A stretch of 64,000 nucleotides of DNA from Nocardioides marmorisolisilvae (GTDB taxonomy: Bacteria > Actinomycetota > Actinomycetes > Propionibacteriales > Nocardioidaceae), in assembly GCF_003725775.1 (NCBI RefSeq), contig NZ_RJSG01000001.1, forward strand, positions 338,695 through 402,694, in the 5' to 3' direction. Both the position numbers and the translations under genes were made by a program. This document shows, piece by piece, positions 33,619 through 44,817 of this stretch (position 1 is the first letter of the stretch; each line of letters opens with the position of its first letter). A model generated the notes under the pieces. That model ran no database searches and was not told the origin of the DNA. It saw only the letters and a list, made by a program, of their open reading frames with translations.

Positions 33619-35516
33619 CCGAAGTTCACCGCCAGCAGGGTCAGCAGCACGAGAGCAGCTCCTCCCAGAAGGGTTAGGGCGTAGGACCGGACCAGTCCGT
33701 TCTGGACCCGGCGGAAGGTCGCGGAGATCGCGGTCAGCGCGACCGCAAGTCCCTCGACGAGACCGTCGACGACGCTGCGGTCGACGGTCGCCAGGCCGCG
33801 GATGCCGACGACACCCGGCTTGATGATGACCTCGTCGTTGAACGCGTCGCCGTACAGGTCGGCGCGGGCTGCCCGGGTGAAGACCGACACCTTGCTCGGC
33901 GCCTCCTTCGGCACCGGGCGCTTGCCCACCAGGAACCAGGCAACGGCCACCCCGGCGGCCACCACGGCCAGGGCGATCAGGCTCATCCCGACGGCACCCA
34001 CCGCGAGGTGGTGCTCCTCGTGCTCGCCGACCACCGGGGTCAGCCAGTCGACGATCCAGTCACCAGCGAGCAGCAGACCGCCGCCCGCGGACAGCACCGC
34101 CAGCGCGATCAGCGGGTAGGTCATCACCTTCGGCGACTCGTGCGGGTGCACGCCCTTCTCCCACCGCTTGGTGGTTCCGAAGGTGAGCAGCATCAGGCGC
34201 GTCATGTAGAAGGCGGTGACGCCGGCGCCGATGAGGGCGCACATGCCGACCAAGAAGTTGTCGCCGAACGCGGTCTCGATGATCTTGTCCTTCGACCAGA
34301 ACCCGGCGAACGGCGGGACACCGAGGATCGCGAGGTAGCCGATGCCGAAGGTGGCGAAGGTGATCGGCATCGCCTTGCGCAGCGCTCCGTAGTGCCGCAT
34401 GTTCACGTCGTCGTCCATGCCGTGCATCACCGAACCGGCGCCGAGGAACATGTTGGCCTTGAAGAAGCCGTGGGTCAGCAGGTGGAAGATCGCGAAGGCG
34501 TACCCGGCCGGGCCGAGGCCGGCGGCGAGCACCATGTAGCCGATCTGGCTCATCGTCGAACCGGCGAGCGCCTTCTTGATGTCGTCCTTCGCGCAACCGA
34601 TGACAGCACCCATCAGCAGCGTGATCGTGCCGACGATGATCACGCCCGTGCGGGCGTCCTCGGTGAGGCTGAAGATGAAGTTCGAGCGGACGATCAGGTA
34701 GACCCCCGCGGTCACCATCGTCGCGGCGTGGATCAGCGCGGAGACCGGCGTCGGACCCTCCATCGCGTCCAGCAGCCAGGTCTGCAGCGGGAACTGCGCC
34801 GACTTGCCGCAGGCGGCCAGGAGCAGCAGCAGGCCGATCGCGGTCAACGTCGCACCGCTCGCCTTGTCCGCGTGGGCGGAGACGACCGCGAACGAGGTCG
34901 AGCCGAAGGTGACGAAGATCAGGGAGGCGCCCAGCGAGAGGCCGATGTCACCGACGCGGTTGATGACGAAGGCCTTCTTGGCTGCCGCGGCCGCGGACGG
35001 CTTGTGCTGCCAGAAGCCGATCAGCAGGTACGACGCGAGGCCGACGCCCTCCCAGCCGAGGAACACCCCGACGTAGTCGGCGGCCAGCACCAGCACCAGC
35101 ATCGAGGCGACGAACAGGTTGAGGTAGCCGAAAAACCGGCGGCGGCGCTCGTCGTGCTCCATGTAGCCCACGGAGTAGACGTGGATCAGCGCGCCGACAC
35201 CCGTGATCAGCAGCAGGAACACCGCGGAGAGCGGGTCGTAGAGCAGGTCGATGTTCACCGAGTACGAACCGGCGCTGAACCAGTTCCAGAGGTGCTGCGT
35301 GTACTGGCGCTCACCCTCGTCCTTGCCGAGCAGGGCGAAGAACAGGATCAGGCTGAGCACGAAGGACGCGGCCACCGTGGCGACGCCGAGCCAGTGGCCC
35401 CACTTGTCGGTGCGCTTGCCACCGGCGAGGAGGACCAGGGCACCGAGCGCCGGAAGGGCGATCACGAGCCACAGGATGGAGAACACCCCGTCGGTCTGAA
35501 CAGCTGTCACGTGCAC
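33615..35516 (-). CDS. nuoL: NADH-quinone oxidoreductase subunit L
   Basis: A 633-residue subunit, the distal antiporter module of complex I with about 16 helices and the long lateral helix at the C-terminus. Landmarks: [74 protein letters not shown], and [16 protein letters not shown]. The start GTG has AAGGGG upstream, and an alternative GTG occurs two codons later. It is one of the few operon members not overlapping its upstream neighbour (9-bp gap from nuoK). Confidence 0.96.
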   Translation of the reverse strand: MHVTAVQTDGVFSILWLVIALPALGALVLLAGGKRTDKWGHWLGVATVAASFVLSLILFFALLGKDEGERQYTQHLWNWFSAGSYSVNIDLLYDPLSAVFLLLITGVGALIHVYSVGYMEHDERRRRFFGYLNLFVASMLVLVLAADYVGVFLGWEGVGLASYLLIGFWQHKPSAAAAAKKAFVINRVGDIGLSLGASLIFVTFGSTSFAVVSAHADKASGATLTAIGLLLLLAACGKSAQFPLQTWLLDAMEGPTPVSALIHAATMVTAGVYLIVRSNFIFSLTEDARTGVIIVGTITLLMGAVIGCAKDDIKKALAGSTMSQIGYMVLAAGLGPAGYAFAIFHLLTHGFFKANMFLGAGSVMHGMDDDVNMRHYGALRKAMPITFATFGIGYLAILGVPPFAGFWSKDKIIETAFGDNFLVGMCALIGAGVTAFYMTRLMLLTFGTTKRWEKGVHPHESPKVMTYPLIALAVLSAGGGLLLAGDWIVDWLTPVVGEHEEHHLAVGAVGMSLIALAVVAAGVAVAWFLVGKRPVPKEAPSKVSVFTRAARADLYGDAFNDEVIIKPGVVGIRGLATVDRSVVDGLVEGLAVALTAISATFRRVQNGLVRSYALTLLGGAALVLLTLLAVNFG

Positions 35517-35525
35517 GAGGACCCC

Positions 35526-35825
35526 TTAGTACTTCAGCAGGCTCGCGTCGTCGACCGAGGCCGAACGACGGGAGCGGAAGATGGTCATGATGATCGCGAG
35601 ACCGACGACCACCTCGGCAGCCGCGACGACCATCACGAAGAACGCCGCGATCTGGCCGTCGAGGTTGCCGTTGGCGCGGGAGAAGGTCACCAGCGCGAGG
35701 TTGCTCGCGTTGAGCATCAGCTCCACGCACATGAACACCACGATGGCGTTGCGGCGGGTCAGCACCCCGACGCAGCCGATGGTGAACAGGATCGCGGAGA
35801 GCACGATGAACGGCGTGACACTCAT
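35526..35825 (-). CDS. nuoK: NADH-quinone oxidoreductase subunit K
   Basis: A 99-residue subunit with three helices and the standard length. The two conserved membrane glutamates lie in [20 protein letters not shown] and [15 protein letters not shown], as needed for the E-channel. The start overlaps the end of nuoJ by 4 bp. Confidence 0.96.
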   Translation of the reverse strand: MSVTPFIVLSAILFTIGCVGVLTRRNAIVVFMCVELMLNASNLALVTFSRANGNLDGQIAAFFVMVVAAAEVVVGLAIIMTIFRSRRSASVDDASLLKY

Positions 35826-36574
35826 GCGTCACCTCCCGGGGTGTCGAGCTCGTTGATGTCGGCCGCGATGTCCGGAGCGGACTTCACCGTGCCGCGGGCC
35901 GCCAGCACGCGGGAGATCGAGGCCTCGGACGCGGTGCCGTCGGGCAGCAGCGCCGGGGTGTCGACCGCGTTGTGCCGGGCGAAGACACCCGGCGGCGGCA
36001 GCGGTCCGGGGTGCTTGCCGTGCTCGGCGTAGTCCTTGATCCGCTGCGCAGCCAGCTGCGCCTGGGTCGGCTTCGGGGTGAGGCGCTCGCGGTGGGCCAG
36101 CACCATCGCACCGAGCGCGGCGGTGATGAGCAGCGCCGAGGTGACCTCGAAGGCGAAGACGTAGCGGGTGAAGAGGATCTGGGCGATCGACGGGACGTTG
36201 CCGTCCTTGTTCGCGGAGTCCAGCCCGATCACGGTGCCGAAGGAGACCTGCGCGACCCCGAGCACCAGGGTCAGACCGAAAGCCAGCCCGGCGATCGTCG
36301 AGAACAACCGGTGCCCGCGGATCGTCTCCACCACCGAGTCGGAGGCGTCGACGCCGACGAGCATCAGCACGAACAGGAAGAGCATCAGGATCGCGCCGGT
36401 GTAGACGATGATCTGCACCGCGAACAGGAACGGGGCGTCCTGGACGGCGTACAGGACGGCCAGCGAGATCATCACGACGGCCAGCAGCAGCGCGGCGTGC
36501 ACGGCCTTGCGGGCGAACAGCAGGCCGAGGGCCGCTGCCACCATCACCGGAGCGAGGATCCAGAACGCAACCAT
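35822..36574 (-). CDS. nuoJ: NADH-quinone oxidoreductase subunit J, long form
   Basis: A 250-residue membrane subunit with five helices in the first 170 residues ([25 protein letters not shown] contains the helix-3 pi-bulge region that gates proton flow). Compared with E. coli NuoJ (about 184) it has a hydrophilic tail of about 80 residues from [19 protein letters not shown] onward, which looks disordered and ends [15 protein letters not shown] 36574 shares its last base with the nuoI stop (TGATG). The tail may be an actinobacterial extension. Confidence 0.93.
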   Translation of the reverse strand: MVAFWILAPVMVAAALGLLFARKAVHAALLLAVVMISLAVLYAVQDAPFLFAVQIIVYTGAILMLFLFVLMLVGVDASDSVVETIRGHRLFSTIAGLAFGLTLVLGVAQVSFGTVIGLDSANKDGNVPSIAQILFTRYVFAFEVTSALLITAALGAMVLAHRERLTPKPTQAQLAAQRIKDYAEHGKHPGPLPPPGVFARHNAVDTPALLPDGTASEASISRVLAARGTVKSAPDIAADINELDTPGGDA

Positions 36575-37113
36575 CAGGCGTCGCCCTCCTCGTCGCGCTT
36601 GTGCAGGTTGCCGCGGTAGTAGTCGCCCTCGTCCTCGCCGAGCAGCATCGGGTGCGGCGGCTGGACCATGCCCGGCAGCAGCGGCGCGAGCAGGTCGGAC
36701 TTCTCGTAGATCAGGCTCTCCCGGCTGGTGTCGGCGAGCTCGTACTCGTTGGTCATCGTCAGCGCGCGGGTCGGGCACGCCTCGATGCAGAGCCCGCACA
36801 GGATGCAGCGCAGGTAGTTGATCTGGTAGACGCGGCCGTAGCGCTCGCCGGGGCTGAAGCGCTCGTCGTCGGTGTTGGAGTCACCCTCGACGTAGATCGC
36901 GTCCGCCGGGCAGGCCCACGCGCACAGCTCGCAGCCGACGCACTTCTCCAGGCCGTCGGGCCAGCGGTTGAGCTGGTGCCGGCCGTGGAAGCGCGGCGCG
37001 GTCGGCAGCTTCTCGAACGGGTACTGCTCGGTGACGACCTTGCGGAACATCGTCCGGAAGGTGACCCCGAACCCGGCTACCGGGTCCCAGAACTGCTCCT
37101 TGAGCGTGGGCAT
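36574..37113 (-). CDS. nuoI: NADH-quinone oxidoreductase subunit I (two 4Fe-4S clusters)
   Basis: A 179-residue ferredoxin-like subunit of the peripheral arm. Two complete cluster motifs are present: Cys58, 61, 64 with Cys68 ([12 protein letters not shown]), and Cys103, 106, 109 with Cys113 ([12 protein letters not shown]), giving N6a and N6b. They pass electrons towards NuoB. ATG 37113 shares a base with the nuoH stop. The open frame continues far upstream, antisense-free but inside nuoH in another frame, and is not used. Confidence 0.96.
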   Translation of the reverse strand: MPTLKEQFWDPVAGFGVTFRTMFRKVVTEQYPFEKLPTAPRFHGRHQLNRWPDGLEKCVGCELCAWACPADAIYVEGDSNTDDERFSPGERYGRVYQINYLRCILCGLCIEACPTRALTMTNEYELADTSRESLIYEKSDLLAPLLPGMVQPPHPMLLGEDEGDYYRGNLHKRDEEGDA

Positions 37114-38399
37114 CAGGCTGCCCCTCCCTCGACGTTGGTTGAGCCCGCCGTGCTGATTGAGCTTGTCGAAATCCCGGGCATCGGCGGCACCGGGTACCCG
37201 CCCGCGAACGCGTCGAACGGCTCGTCGGCCGCGGTCTCGGCGTCCTCGGCGCTCTTCTTCTCGTCGATGAAGAACAGCACCACCAGCAGCGCGGCCAGCA
37301 CCCCGATCGCGGCGTACAGGTAGGTGCGGTCGAAGCCGCCGTTCAGGTTCACGGTGCGGATGGTCGCGACCGCGATGATCCAGATCAGCGAGATCGGGAT
37401 CAGTCGCTTCCAGCCGAACGCCATGAACTGGTCGTAGCGCAGCCGCGGCAGCGAGCCGCGCAGCCAGATGAAGACGAAGATGAAGCTGAGCACCTTGCCC
37501 ATGAACCACAGGAACGGCCAGTAGCCGTGGTTCGCGCCCTCCCAGACGTTGTCGATCCAGAACGGGGCGTGCCAGCCGCCGAGGAACAGCGTCGTGGCCA
37601 GCGCTGAGACCGTCGCCATGTTGATGTACTCGGCGAGGAAGAACAGCGCGAACTTCAGCGAGCTGTACTCGGTGTGGAAACCGCCGACGAGCTCGCCCTC
37701 GGCCTCCGGGAGGTCGAACGGCGCGCGGTTGGTCTCGCCGATCATCGAGATCACGTAGATCACGAACGACGGCGCCAGGATCAGGCCGTACCAGAGCTTG
37801 TCCTGCGCGGCGACGATCTCCGAGGTGGACATCGATCCGGCGTAGAGGAAGACGGCGACCAGGGCGAGGCCCATCGACACCTCGTAGGAGATCATCTGCG
37901 CGCTCGAGCGCAGACCACCCAGGAGCGAGTACGTCGAGCCGGACGACCAGCCGCCGAGCACGATGCCGTAGATGCCGATCGAGGCGATCGCCATCACGAA
38001 CAGCACCGCCACCGGCATGTCGGTGAGCTGCAGCGGGGTCTGGTGGCCGAAGAAGTTCACGACCGGCCCGAACGGGATCACCGAGAACGTCAGGAACGCA
38101 GGGACCGCGGCCAGCACGGGCGCGAGGATGAAGACGAGCTTGTCGGCGGCCTTCGGGGTCAGGTCCTCCTTGAGCGCCAGCTTCACGCCGTCGGCGAGGC
38201 TCTGCAGCAGGCCGAAGGGGCCGTGCACGTTCGGGCCGATCCGGTGCTGCATCCGGGCGACGACCCGGCGCTCCCACCAGATGTTGAACAGGGTCAGCAG
38301 GACCAGGATCAGGAAGATCAGCACCGACTTCACGATCACGATCCAGACCGGGTCGTGACCGAATGCGCTCAGTCCCTTGGCGGTGTCCAGGAGAGTCAC
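37113..38399 (-). CDS. nuoH: NADH-quinone oxidoreductase subunit H
   Basis: A 428-residue membrane subunit with about eight helices that forms much of the quinone chamber. Conserved segments are [90 protein letters not shown] and [13 protein letters not shown]. The C-terminus carries an unusual extension of about 50 residues including [20 protein letters not shown], which is encoded by two copies of the dispersed TTGAGCnTGTCGAAA repeat (37137-37173). Overlaps nuoG by 4 bp. Confidence 0.95.
   Translation of the reverse strand: MTLLDTAKGLSAFGHDPVWIVIVKSVLIFLILVLLTLFNIWWERRVVARMQHRIGPNVHGPFGLLQSLADGVKLALKEDLTPKAADKLVFILAPVLAAVPAFLTFSVIPFGPVVNFFGHQTPLQLTDMPVAVLFVMAIASIGIYGIVLGGWSSGSTYSLLGGLRSSAQMISYEVSMGLALVAVFLYAGSMSTSEIVAAQDKLWYGLILAPSFVIYVISMIGETNRAPFDLPEAEGELVGGFHTEYSSLKFALFFLAEYINMATVSALATTLFLGGWHAPFWIDNVWEGANHGYWPFLWFMGKVLSFIFVFIWLRGSLPRLRYDQFMAFGWKRLIPISLIWIIAVATIRTVNLNGGFDRTYLYAAIGVLAALLVVLFFIDEKKSAEDAETAADEPFDAFAGGYPVPPMPGISTSSISTAGSTNVEGGAA
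37155..37173 (+). repeat. Dispersed repeat inside the nuoH 3' end
   Basis: GATTGAGCTTGTCGAAATC, with a partial second copy GGTTGAGCC at 37137-37145 just before it. On the gene strand it is read in frame as ISTSSI. It lies in the extra C-terminal tail of NuoH. Confidence 0.8.
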
Positions 38400-40798
38400 T
38401 TCGCTCCTCCGATCGTCACGGCGTCACCGGCTGCACCGACCGCGTGGCGGACCGATGCTCCCGGGGCACTGGCCGGTGCCCAGACGACACCGTCGGCGAC
38501 CTCACCCACCGCGACCGGCAGGGTGATGCTGCCCAGCGGACCGGTCAGGGTCGCCCGGTCGCCGTCGGCGAGACCGGCACCCGCGAGGGTGGCCGCACTG
38601 GCCAGGATGACCGCCGGGCGGGCGGTCGCCGCCAGGTGCGGGTCGCCGTCCTGGAGCCGACCGTCGTCGAGCAGCTGCTTCCAGCTCGCGAGCACGAGCC
38701 CCGTGCTGGTTGCTTGTACTGAGCCTGTCGAATGTGAGCCTGTCGAAACCTCAGGAGCCGACGCGCGAGCACCCGTCCACGGGCCGACCTGCGTCATCTC
38801 GGCCCAGGCGGCCTCCGGGGTCCGGAAGCCGATCGCGCGGCCCCGCTCCTCGGCGATGCCGGCCAGGACCCGTACGTCGGGCAGCGAGTGCGGGTTGTCG
38901 AGGACCTTGCCGAAGCTGCGGACCCGGCCCTCCCAGTTCACGAAGGTGCCGGCCTTGTCGCTGGCCGGGGCTACCGGGAAGACCACGTCGGCGAGCTCGG
39001 TGTAGGCCGAGGAGCGGACCTCGAGCGCGACCACGAAGGCCTTCTTCAGCGCCTTCTTCCTGATGCCGAGGTCGGCCGGGTCGACACCGCCGATGACCAG
39101 GGCTTCCAGATCGCCGGCCTCGAGAGCCGCCACGATGCCGTGGGCGTCCAGGCCCTCGGCGTCGGCAACCTGCTCGACGTCCCAGGCAGCAGCCAGGTCG
39201 ACGCGCGCGGCGGCGTCGGCGACCGGGCGACCGCCGGGCAGCAGGGCCGGCAGGCAGCCGGTCTCGACCGCACCGCGGTCACCGGCGCGACGCGGGACCC
39301 AGGCGAGCTTGGCACCGGTCCGCTGAGCGACCGCGGCAGCAGCCGACAGCGCACCCGGGACTCCTGCCAGGCGCTCGCCGACCAGGATCACCGTCGAGGA
39401 GTCCAGGTCGGTCAGGTCGGTCAGCGCCTTGGCCTCGTCACCCGGACGGGTCGGCACCAGCGTGCCGTTGACCTTGCGCAGGCCGCGGGTGTTCACCGCA
39501 CCGATCGAGACGACCTCCAGGCCGGTCGCGCGGTTCGCCTTGCGCAGCCGGAGGAAGATCGAACCGGCCTCGTCCTCGGGCTCCAGCCCGACAAGCACCA
39601 CGCGCTTGGCCGACTCCAGGTCGGCGTACGTCACGGTGGTGCTGAGCACGACCGTCGAGGCCAGGAACGCGGCCTCCTCGGCCGAGTGCGGCCGGCTGCG
39701 GAAGTCGATGTTGTTGGTGCGGACCGTGACCCGGGCGAACTTGCTCCAGGCGTAGGCGTCCTCAGCGGTCAGCCGACCCCCGGGGAGCAGACCGACCTTG
39801 CCCTTGGCCTTCTTCAGACCTCGCGCCGCGACGGCGAACGCCTCGGGCCAGGAAGCCGCGCGCAGCTCGCCGGTGTCCTCGTCACGGACCTGCGGGTGGG
39901 TCAACCGGTCGTCCTGGCGGGCCCAGGTGAAGCCGAACCGGTCCTTGTCGGTGATCCACTCCTCGTTGACCAGCGGGTCGTTGCCGGCCAGGCGACGCAT
40001 GACCTTGCCGCGACGGTGGTCGACGCGGATCGCGGAGCCGGAGGCGTCGTGCTCGGTGATCGACGGGGTGGAGACCAGGTCGAACGGCCGCGAGCGGAAC
40101 CGGTACGCCGCCGAGGTGAGCGCACCCACCGGGCAGATCTGGATCGTGTTGCCGGAGAAGTAGGAGAGGAACTCGGCGCCCTCGGCGATGCCGATCTGCT
40201 GCTGCGCGCCGCGCTCGATCAGCTCGATGAACGGGTCGCCGGCGATCTCGGCGGAGAACCGGGTGCAGCGCTGGCAGACGATGCAGCGCTCGCGGTCCAG
40301 CAGCACCTGCGGCGAGAGGTTGATCGGCTTCGGGAACGTGCGCTTGACGCCACCGCTCTCGGCGAACCGCGACTCGCCGCGCCCGTTGCTCATCGCCTGG
40401 TTCTGCAGCGGGCACTCGCCGCCCTTGTCGCAGACCGGGCAGTCCAGCGGGTGGTTGATGAGCAGGAACTCCATGACGCCCTGCTGCGACTTGTCCGCGA
40501 CCGGGCTGGTGGCCTGGGTGTTGACGACCATGCCCTCGGCGACCGGCAGCGTGCAGGAGGCCTGCGGCTTCGGGAAGCCGCGACCGTTGCCGGCGTCCGG
40601 GACGTCGACCAGGCACTGGCGGCAGGCGCCGACGGGCTCGAGGAGCGGGTGGTCGCAGAACCGCGGGATCTGCACGCCGATCTCCTCGGCGGCACGGATC
40701 ACCAGGGTGTCCTTGGGGACGCTGACCTGGATCCCGTCGATCGTCAGGGTGACCTCGTCGCTCTTGACGACGGCTCCTGCGTCCTGGGTCGCGGTCAT
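38396..40798 (-). CDS. nuoG: NADH-quinone oxidoreductase subunit G
   Basis: An 800-residue iron-sulfur subunit of the peripheral arm. The N-terminal ferredoxin domain has [15 protein letters not shown] for the 2Fe-2S N1b cluster. Then come [13 protein letters not shown] with its flanking His (N5) and CIVCQRCTR plus CPVGAL (N4), followed by a molybdopterin-oxidoreductase-like domain without visible cofactor. An unusual Ser/Thr/Gly segment, [17 protein letters not shown] at about residues 683-699, is encoded by a tandem pair of the dispersed repeat and looks like an insertion in the C-terminal region. ATG 40798 overlaps nuoF (ATGA). Confidence 0.95.
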   Translation of the reverse strand: MTATQDAGAVVKSDEVTLTIDGIQVSVPKDTLVIRAAEEIGVQIPRFCDHPLLEPVGACRQCLVDVPDAGNGRGFPKPQASCTLPVAEGMVVNTQATSPVADKSQQGVMEFLLINHPLDCPVCDKGGECPLQNQAMSNGRGESRFAESGGVKRTFPKPINLSPQVLLDRERCIVCQRCTRFSAEIAGDPFIELIERGAQQQIGIAEGAEFLSYFSGNTIQICPVGALTSAAYRFRSRPFDLVSTPSITEHDASGSAIRVDHRRGKVMRRLAGNDPLVNEEWITDKDRFGFTWARQDDRLTHPQVRDEDTGELRAASWPEAFAVAARGLKKAKGKVGLLPGGRLTAEDAYAWSKFARVTVRTNNIDFRSRPHSAEEAAFLASTVVLSTTVTYADLESAKRVVLVGLEPEDEAGSIFLRLRKANRATGLEVVSIGAVNTRGLRKVNGTLVPTRPGDEAKALTDLTDLDSSTVILVGERLAGVPGALSAAAAVAQRTGAKLAWVPRRAGDRGAVETGCLPALLPGGRPVADAAARVDLAAAWDVEQVADAEGLDAHGIVAALEAGDLEALVIGGVDPADLGIRKKALKKAFVVALEVRSSAYTELADVVFPVAPASDKAGTFVNWEGRVRSFGKVLDNPHSLPDVRVLAGIAEERGRAIGFRTPEAAWAEMTQVGPWTGARASAPEVSTGSHSTGSVQATSTGLVLASWKQLLDDGRLQDGDPHLAATARPAVILASAATLAGAGLADGDRATLTGPLGSITLPVAVGEVADGVVWAPASAPGASVRHAVGAAGDAVTIGGAK
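38718..38750 (+). repeat. Tandem dispersed repeat inside nuoG
   Basis: Two units, ACTGAGCCTGTCGAA and TGTGAGCCTGTCGAAACC, lie back to back. On the gene strand they are read in frame as STGSHSTGS. No stop is introduced. Confidence 0.85.
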
Positions 40799-42111
40799 GC
40801 CTTCGCTCCTGCCGTGGCGAACACCGTGCTGGCCTCCGGGTCGAACGGGCAGCCGCCCTGCTCGAGGTGGGCCAGGTACTCCTCGCGGAAGTACTGGATC
40901 GAGGAGGTGATCGGGCTGGTCGCACCGTCGCCGAGGGCGCAGAACGACCGACCCAGGATGTTGTCGCACTGGTCGACCAGCAGGTCGAGGTCCTCGGCCG
41001 AGCCCTGGCCCTGCTCCAGACGGCTCAGCGTCTGGGTCAGCCACCAGGTGCCCTCGCGGCACGGGGTGCACTTGCCGCAGGACTCGTGCTTGTAGAACTC
41101 GGTCCAGCGCAGCACGGCACGGACCACGCAGGTGGTCTCGTCGAAGAGCTGGAGCGCGCGGGTCCCGAGCATCGAGCCGGCCTCCCCGACGCCCTCGAAG
41201 TCGAGCGGGACGTCGAGGTGCTCGGCGGTCAGCAGCGGCGTGCTCGAACCACCGGGGGTCCAGAACTTCAGCTCGTGGCCGGCCCGCATGCCGCCGGCCA
41301 GCTCGATCAGCTTGCGCAGCGTGATGCCCAGCGGAGCCTCGTACTGGCCCGGCTTCGCGACGTGACCCGAGAGCGAGAAGATGCCGAAGCCCTTGGACTT
41401 CTCGGTGCCCATCGAGGAGAACCAGTCGGCGCCGTTGGCGATGATGCTCGGCACCGAGGCGATCGACTCGACGTTGTTGATGACCGTCGGGCTCGCGTAC
41501 AGGCCGGCGACGGCGGGGAACGGCGGACGCAGCCGCGGTTGTCCGCGACGGCCCTCGAGACCCTCGAGCAGCGCCGTCTCCTCACCGCAGATGTAGGCGC
41601 CGGCACCGGCGTGCACCACGATGTCGAGGTCGTAGCCCGACCCGTGGATGTCCTTGCCGAGGTGGCCGGCCGCGTGGGCCTCGGCAACCGCCGCCTGGAC
41701 CCGGCGGATCACGTGCAGCACCTCGCCGCGGATGTAGATGAAGGCCTTGTTCGCGCGGATGGCGTAGGAGCTGATGATCACGCCCTCGACCAGCACGTGC
41801 GGGTTGGCCATCATCAGCGGGATGTCCTTGCAGGTGCCCGGCTCGGACTCGTCGGCGTTGACCACCAGGTACTTCGGCTTTGGGTTGTCCTGCGGGATGA
41901 AGGACCACTTCATCCCCGTCGGGAAGCCGGCGCCACCACGACCGCGCAGACCGGAGTCCTTGACCGCGGTGATGACGTCGTCGGGCTGCATGCCGAAGGC
42001 CTTCTTGGCGGCGGCGTAGTCGCCGTAGGCCGACAGCTTCCAGCTCTGCTCGTCGCCCCAGTTCTTGGTGAGGACGGGAGTCAAGACGCTTTGGTTGGGC
42101 GCTGTGGTCAC
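40795..42111 (-). CDS. nuoF: NADH-quinone oxidoreductase subunit F (NADH- and FMN-binding)
   Basis: A 438-residue flavoprotein that accepts hydride from NADH. GLRGRGGAGFPTGMKW near residue 54 is the NADH/FMN loop, ICGEETALLEGLEGRRGQPRLRPPFPA the nucleotide-binding region, and ESCGKCTPCREGTWW with a later Cys in CDNILGRSFCALGDG holds the N3 4Fe-4S cluster. It starts at GTG overlapping the nuoE stop. Length is typical. Confidence 0.97.
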   Translation of the reverse strand: MTTAPNQSVLTPVLTKNWGDEQSWKLSAYGDYAAAKKAFGMQPDDVITAVKDSGLRGRGGAGFPTGMKWSFIPQDNPKPKYLVVNADESEPGTCKDIPLMMANPHVLVEGVIISSYAIRANKAFIYIRGEVLHVIRRVQAAVAEAHAAGHLGKDIHGSGYDLDIVVHAGAGAYICGEETALLEGLEGRRGQPRLRPPFPAVAGLYASPTVINNVESIASVPSIIANGADWFSSMGTEKSKGFGIFSLSGHVAKPGQYEAPLGITLRKLIELAGGMRAGHELKFWTPGGSSTPLLTAEHLDVPLDFEGVGEAGSMLGTRALQLFDETTCVVRAVLRWTEFYKHESCGKCTPCREGTWWLTQTLSRLEQGQGSAEDLDLLVDQCDNILGRSFCALGDGATSPITSSIQYFREEYLAHLEQGGCPFDPEASTVFATAGAKA

Positions 42112-42755
42112 TGGTCAGCTCCCTTCGGCGCGGTCCAGCCCTTGTCGGCGGCCAGCTTCAGGCCGACCAGGGAGGCCTCACCCGCAGCAGGTCCCTCGTC
42201 GACGAGCCCGTCAGAGAAACCCGCGAGCACGCGCTCGGCCTCGCGCCAGGTGCAGATCTTCGGGCCGCGGGTGGACCGGACCTCCTTGCCAGCGCGCAGG
42301 TCGTCGACCAGCTGGACCGCCGAGGACGGGGTCTGGTTGTCCATGAACTCCCAGTTGACCATCATCACCGGCGCGTAGTCGCAGGCCGCGTTGCACTCGA
42401 TGTGCTCGAGGCTGACCTTGCCGTCCTCGGTGGTCTCGTCGTTGCCGACGTCGAGGTGGTCCTTGAGACGAGCGAAGATCGCGTCGCCCCCCATCACCGC
42501 GCACAGCGTGTTGGTGCAGACGCCGACGTGGTAGTCGCCGACCGGACGACGCTTGTACATCGTGTAGAAGGTCGCCACGCCGCTCACCTCGGCCGGGGTG
42601 ATCTCCAGGATCTCCGCGCACGCCTCGATGCCCTCGGGGGTGACCTGGCCCAGCACGCTCTGCACCAGGTGCAGCATCGGCAGCAGGCCGGAGCGCTTCT
42701 CCGGGTAGCGGGCCGCGATCTCCGCGAGCTCGTCCCGCGTCTTCTGATCAATCAC
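42108..42755 (-). CDS. nuoE: NADH-quinone oxidoreductase subunit E (2Fe-2S)
   Basis: A 215-residue thioredoxin-fold subunit that binds the N1a 2Fe-2S cluster through Cys80, Cys85, Cys121 and Cys125 (CTNTLC and CNAAC). It pairs with NuoF in the NADH-oxidising module. A C-terminal extension of about 50 residues ([21 protein letters not shown]) is normal for actinobacteria. GTG start coupled to the nuoD stop by a 4-bp overlap. Confidence 0.95.
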   Translation of the reverse strand: MIDQKTRDELAEIAARYPEKRSGLLPMLHLVQSVLGQVTPEGIEACAEILEITPAEVSGVATFYTMYKRRPVGDYHVGVCTNTLCAVMGGDAIFARLKDHLDVGNDETTEDGKVSLEHIECNAACDYAPVMMVNWEFMDNQTPSSAVQLVDDLRAGKEVRSTRGPKICTWREAERVLAGFSDGLVDEGPAAGEASLVGLKLAADKGWTAPKGADQ

Positions 42756-44113
42756 CGGTCGACGCCTCCCATGACGGGGTCGATGGACGCGATCGCGACG
42801 ATGACGTCGGCGACCATGCCGCCTTCGCTCATCACCGAGGTCGCCTGCAGGTTCGTGAACGACGGGTCGCGGAAGTGCGCCCGGAACGGCTTGGTGCCGC
42901 CGTCGGAGACGACGTGCGCACCGAGCTCACCGCGCGGCGACTCGATCGGCACGTAGGCCTGGCCGGCCGGGACCCGGAAGCCCTCGGTGACCAGCTTGAA
43001 GTGGTGGATCAGGCCCTCCATGGACTCACCCATGATGTGCTTGATGTGGTCCAGGCTGTTGCCCATGCCGTCGCTGCCGATGGCGAGCTGGCTCGGCCAG
43101 GCGATCTTCTTGTCCGCGACCATCACCGGCGCACCCTCGAGGCCGGCGAGGCGCTCGACGCACTGCTCGACGATCTTGAGGGACTCGTGCATCTCGTTCA
43201 GGCGCACCCGGAAGCGGCCGTAGGAGTCGGCGGTGTCCCAGGTCTGGACCTCGAAGTCGTAGTCCTCGTAGCCCGAGTAGGGCTGCATCTTGCGCAGGTC
43301 CCACGGGTAGCCGGTCGAGCGCAGCGGCGGGCCGGTGATGCCGAGTGCCAGGCAGCCGGCGAGGTCGAGGTGGCCGACGCCTTCGAGGCGGGCCTTGAAG
43401 ATCGGGTTGGCGTTGCAGAGGTCGGCGTACTCCGGCAGGCGCTTCTTGAACAGCGCCACGAAGTCGCGGATCTCGTCCAGCGCCCCGGCGGGCATGTCCT
43501 GGGCGACGCCACCGGGCCGGATGAAGGCGTGGTTCATCCGCAGGCCGGTGATGAGCTCGAACAGGTCGAGGACCAGTTCACGCTCGCGGAAGCCGATGGT
43601 CATCACCGTCAGCGCGCCGATCTCCATGCCGCCGGTGGCGATGCAGACCAGGTGGCTCGAGATCCGGTTCAGCTCCATGAGCAAGACCCGCATGACTTGG
43701 GCCTTCTCCGGGATCTGGTCCTCGATGTCGAGCAGCCGCTCGACGCCGAGCACGTAGGTCATCTCGTTGTAGAACGGCGAGAGATAGTCCATCCGGGTGC
43801 AGAACGTCACGCCCTGCGTCCAGGAGCGGAACTCCATGTTCTTCTCGATGCCGGTGTGCAGGTAGCCGATGCCGCAGCGGGCCTCGGTGACCGTCTCGCC
43901 CTCGAGCTCGAGGATCAGGCGGAGCACACCGTGGGTCGACGGGTGCTGCGGGCCCATGTTGACCACGACCTTGTCGTCGTGGTCCTCGGCGATGCCGGAG
44001 ACGATCGTGTCCCAGTCCTGACCGGTGACCGTGTAGACCTTGCCCTCGGTCGTCTCGGACTCGGTGGCGGCGTACGGGTCAGAAGTCTCGTTGGTCGAGC
44101 TTGTCGAAACCAT
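42752..44113 (-). CDS. nuoD: NADH-quinone oxidoreductase subunit D
   Basis: A 453-residue subunit, related to hydrogenase large subunits, that lines the quinone site together with NuoB. Landmarks are [22 protein letters not shown] with the quinone-binding His and the typical C-terminal DPVMGGVDR. Its N-terminus [25 protein letters not shown] is low complexity; the first residues VSTSSTN come directly from a dispersed repeat copy, so the start codon lies at the repeat edge. ATG 44113 shares a base with the nuoC stop. Confidence 0.96.
   Translation of the reverse strand: MVSTSSTNETSDPYAATESETTEGKVYTVTGQDWDTIVSGIAEDHDDKVVVNMGPQHPSTHGVLRLILELEGETVTEARCGIGYLHTGIEKNMEFRSWTQGVTFCTRMDYLSPFYNEMTYVLGVERLLDIEDQIPEKAQVMRVLLMELNRISSHLVCIATGGMEIGALTVMTIGFRERELVLDLFELITGLRMNHAFIRPGGVAQDMPAGALDEIRDFVALFKKRLPEYADLCNANPIFKARLEGVGHLDLAGCLALGITGPPLRSTGYPWDLRKMQPYSGYEDYDFEVQTWDTADSYGRFRVRLNEMHESLKIVEQCVERLAGLEGAPVMVADKKIAWPSQLAIGSDGMGNSLDHIKHIMGESMEGLIHHFKLVTEGFRVPAGQAYVPIESPRGELGAHVVSDGGTKPFRAHFRDPSFTNLQATSVMSEGGMVADVIVAIASIDPVMGGVDR
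44093..44111 (+). repeat. Dispersed repeat at the nuoD start
   Basis: GGTCGAGCTTGTCGAAACC, flanked by T on the left and AT on the right so that the last bases form the nuoD ATG. On the gene strand it is translated as VSTSSTN, residues 2-8 of NuoD. Confidence 0.88.
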
Positions 44114-44817
44114 CAGTTGTATGACCTCCGCTGGTCGGGCGGCGGGACGGTGCCGCCCTTGTACTCGACGGGGATGCCGCCGAGCGGGTAGTCCTTGCGC
44201 TGCGGGTGACCCGGCCAGTCGTCGGGCATCTGGATCCGGGTCAGCGCCGGGTGACCGTCGAAGACGATCCCGAAGAAGTCGAACGTCTCCCGCTCGTGCC
44301 AGTCGGCCGTCGGGTACGTCGCGCACACGCTGGGGATGTGCGGGTCGGCGTCCGGGCAGGTGACCTCGAGCCGGATCCGGCGGTTGTGGGTCATCGAGAG
44401 CAGGTGGTAGACCGCGTGCAGCTCGCGACCGGCGTCGTCGGGGTAGTGCACGCCGCTGACGCTGGAGCACAGCTCGAAGCGCAGCTTCTCCTCGTCGCGG
44501 AGCAGCTTCACCACGGCGAGCAGGTCCTCGCGGCGGATGAAGAAGGTGATCTCGCCGCGGTGCACGACCACCTTCTCCGTCGACGGTGCGAGCGCTTCGG
44601 CGACGGTGTCCATCCAGCCGCCGTACGGGCCGGGGGTCGAGCCCGGGAGCTCGACGGTGCGGGTCAGCCCGCCGTACCCGGAGGTGTCGCCGGTGCCGGA
44701 GACTCCGAACATGCCCTCGTGCCGGGCGATGACCTCGCCAGGCGCCTCGCCGGAGGTCGCGGCGGCGACGACGTCCTTGCTGCCCTCGTCGGTTGAGCCT
44801 GTCGAAGCCTCGCTCAT
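44113..44817 (-). CDS. nuoC: NADH-quinone oxidoreductase subunit C
   Basis: A 234-residue (30-kDa) subunit of the peripheral arm. The family signature is [40 protein letters not shown] near the end. The first 70 or so residues are a Gly/Ser/Thr-rich actinobacterial extension; residues 4-8, ASTGS, are encoded by a repeat copy at 44791-44809. ATG 44817 overlaps the nuoB stop (ATGA); the frame open upstream lies over nuoB and is not used. Confidence 0.95.
   Translation of the reverse strand: MSEASTGSTDEGSKDVVAAATSGEAPGEVIARHEGMFGVSGTGDTSGYGGLTRTVELPGSTPGPYGGWMDTVAEALAPSTEKVVVHRGEITFFIRREDLLAVVKLLRDEEKLRFELCSSVSGVHYPDDAGRELHAVYHLLSMTHNRRIRLEVTCPDADPHIPSVCATYPTADWHERETFDFFGIVFDGHPALTRIQMPDDWPGHPQRKDYPLGGIPVEYKGGTVPPPDQRRSYN
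44791..44809 (+). repeat. Dispersed repeat near the nuoC start
   Basis: GGTTGAGCCTGTCGAAGCC. On the gene strand it is read as EASTGST close to the NuoC N-terminus. Confidence 0.88.

Noticed and set aside
32155..36032. Long plus-strand frames opposite nuoL, nuoM and nuoJ
   Set aside because: They are high-GC shadows of the nuo genes with Arg/Gln/His/Asp-rich nonsense translations.
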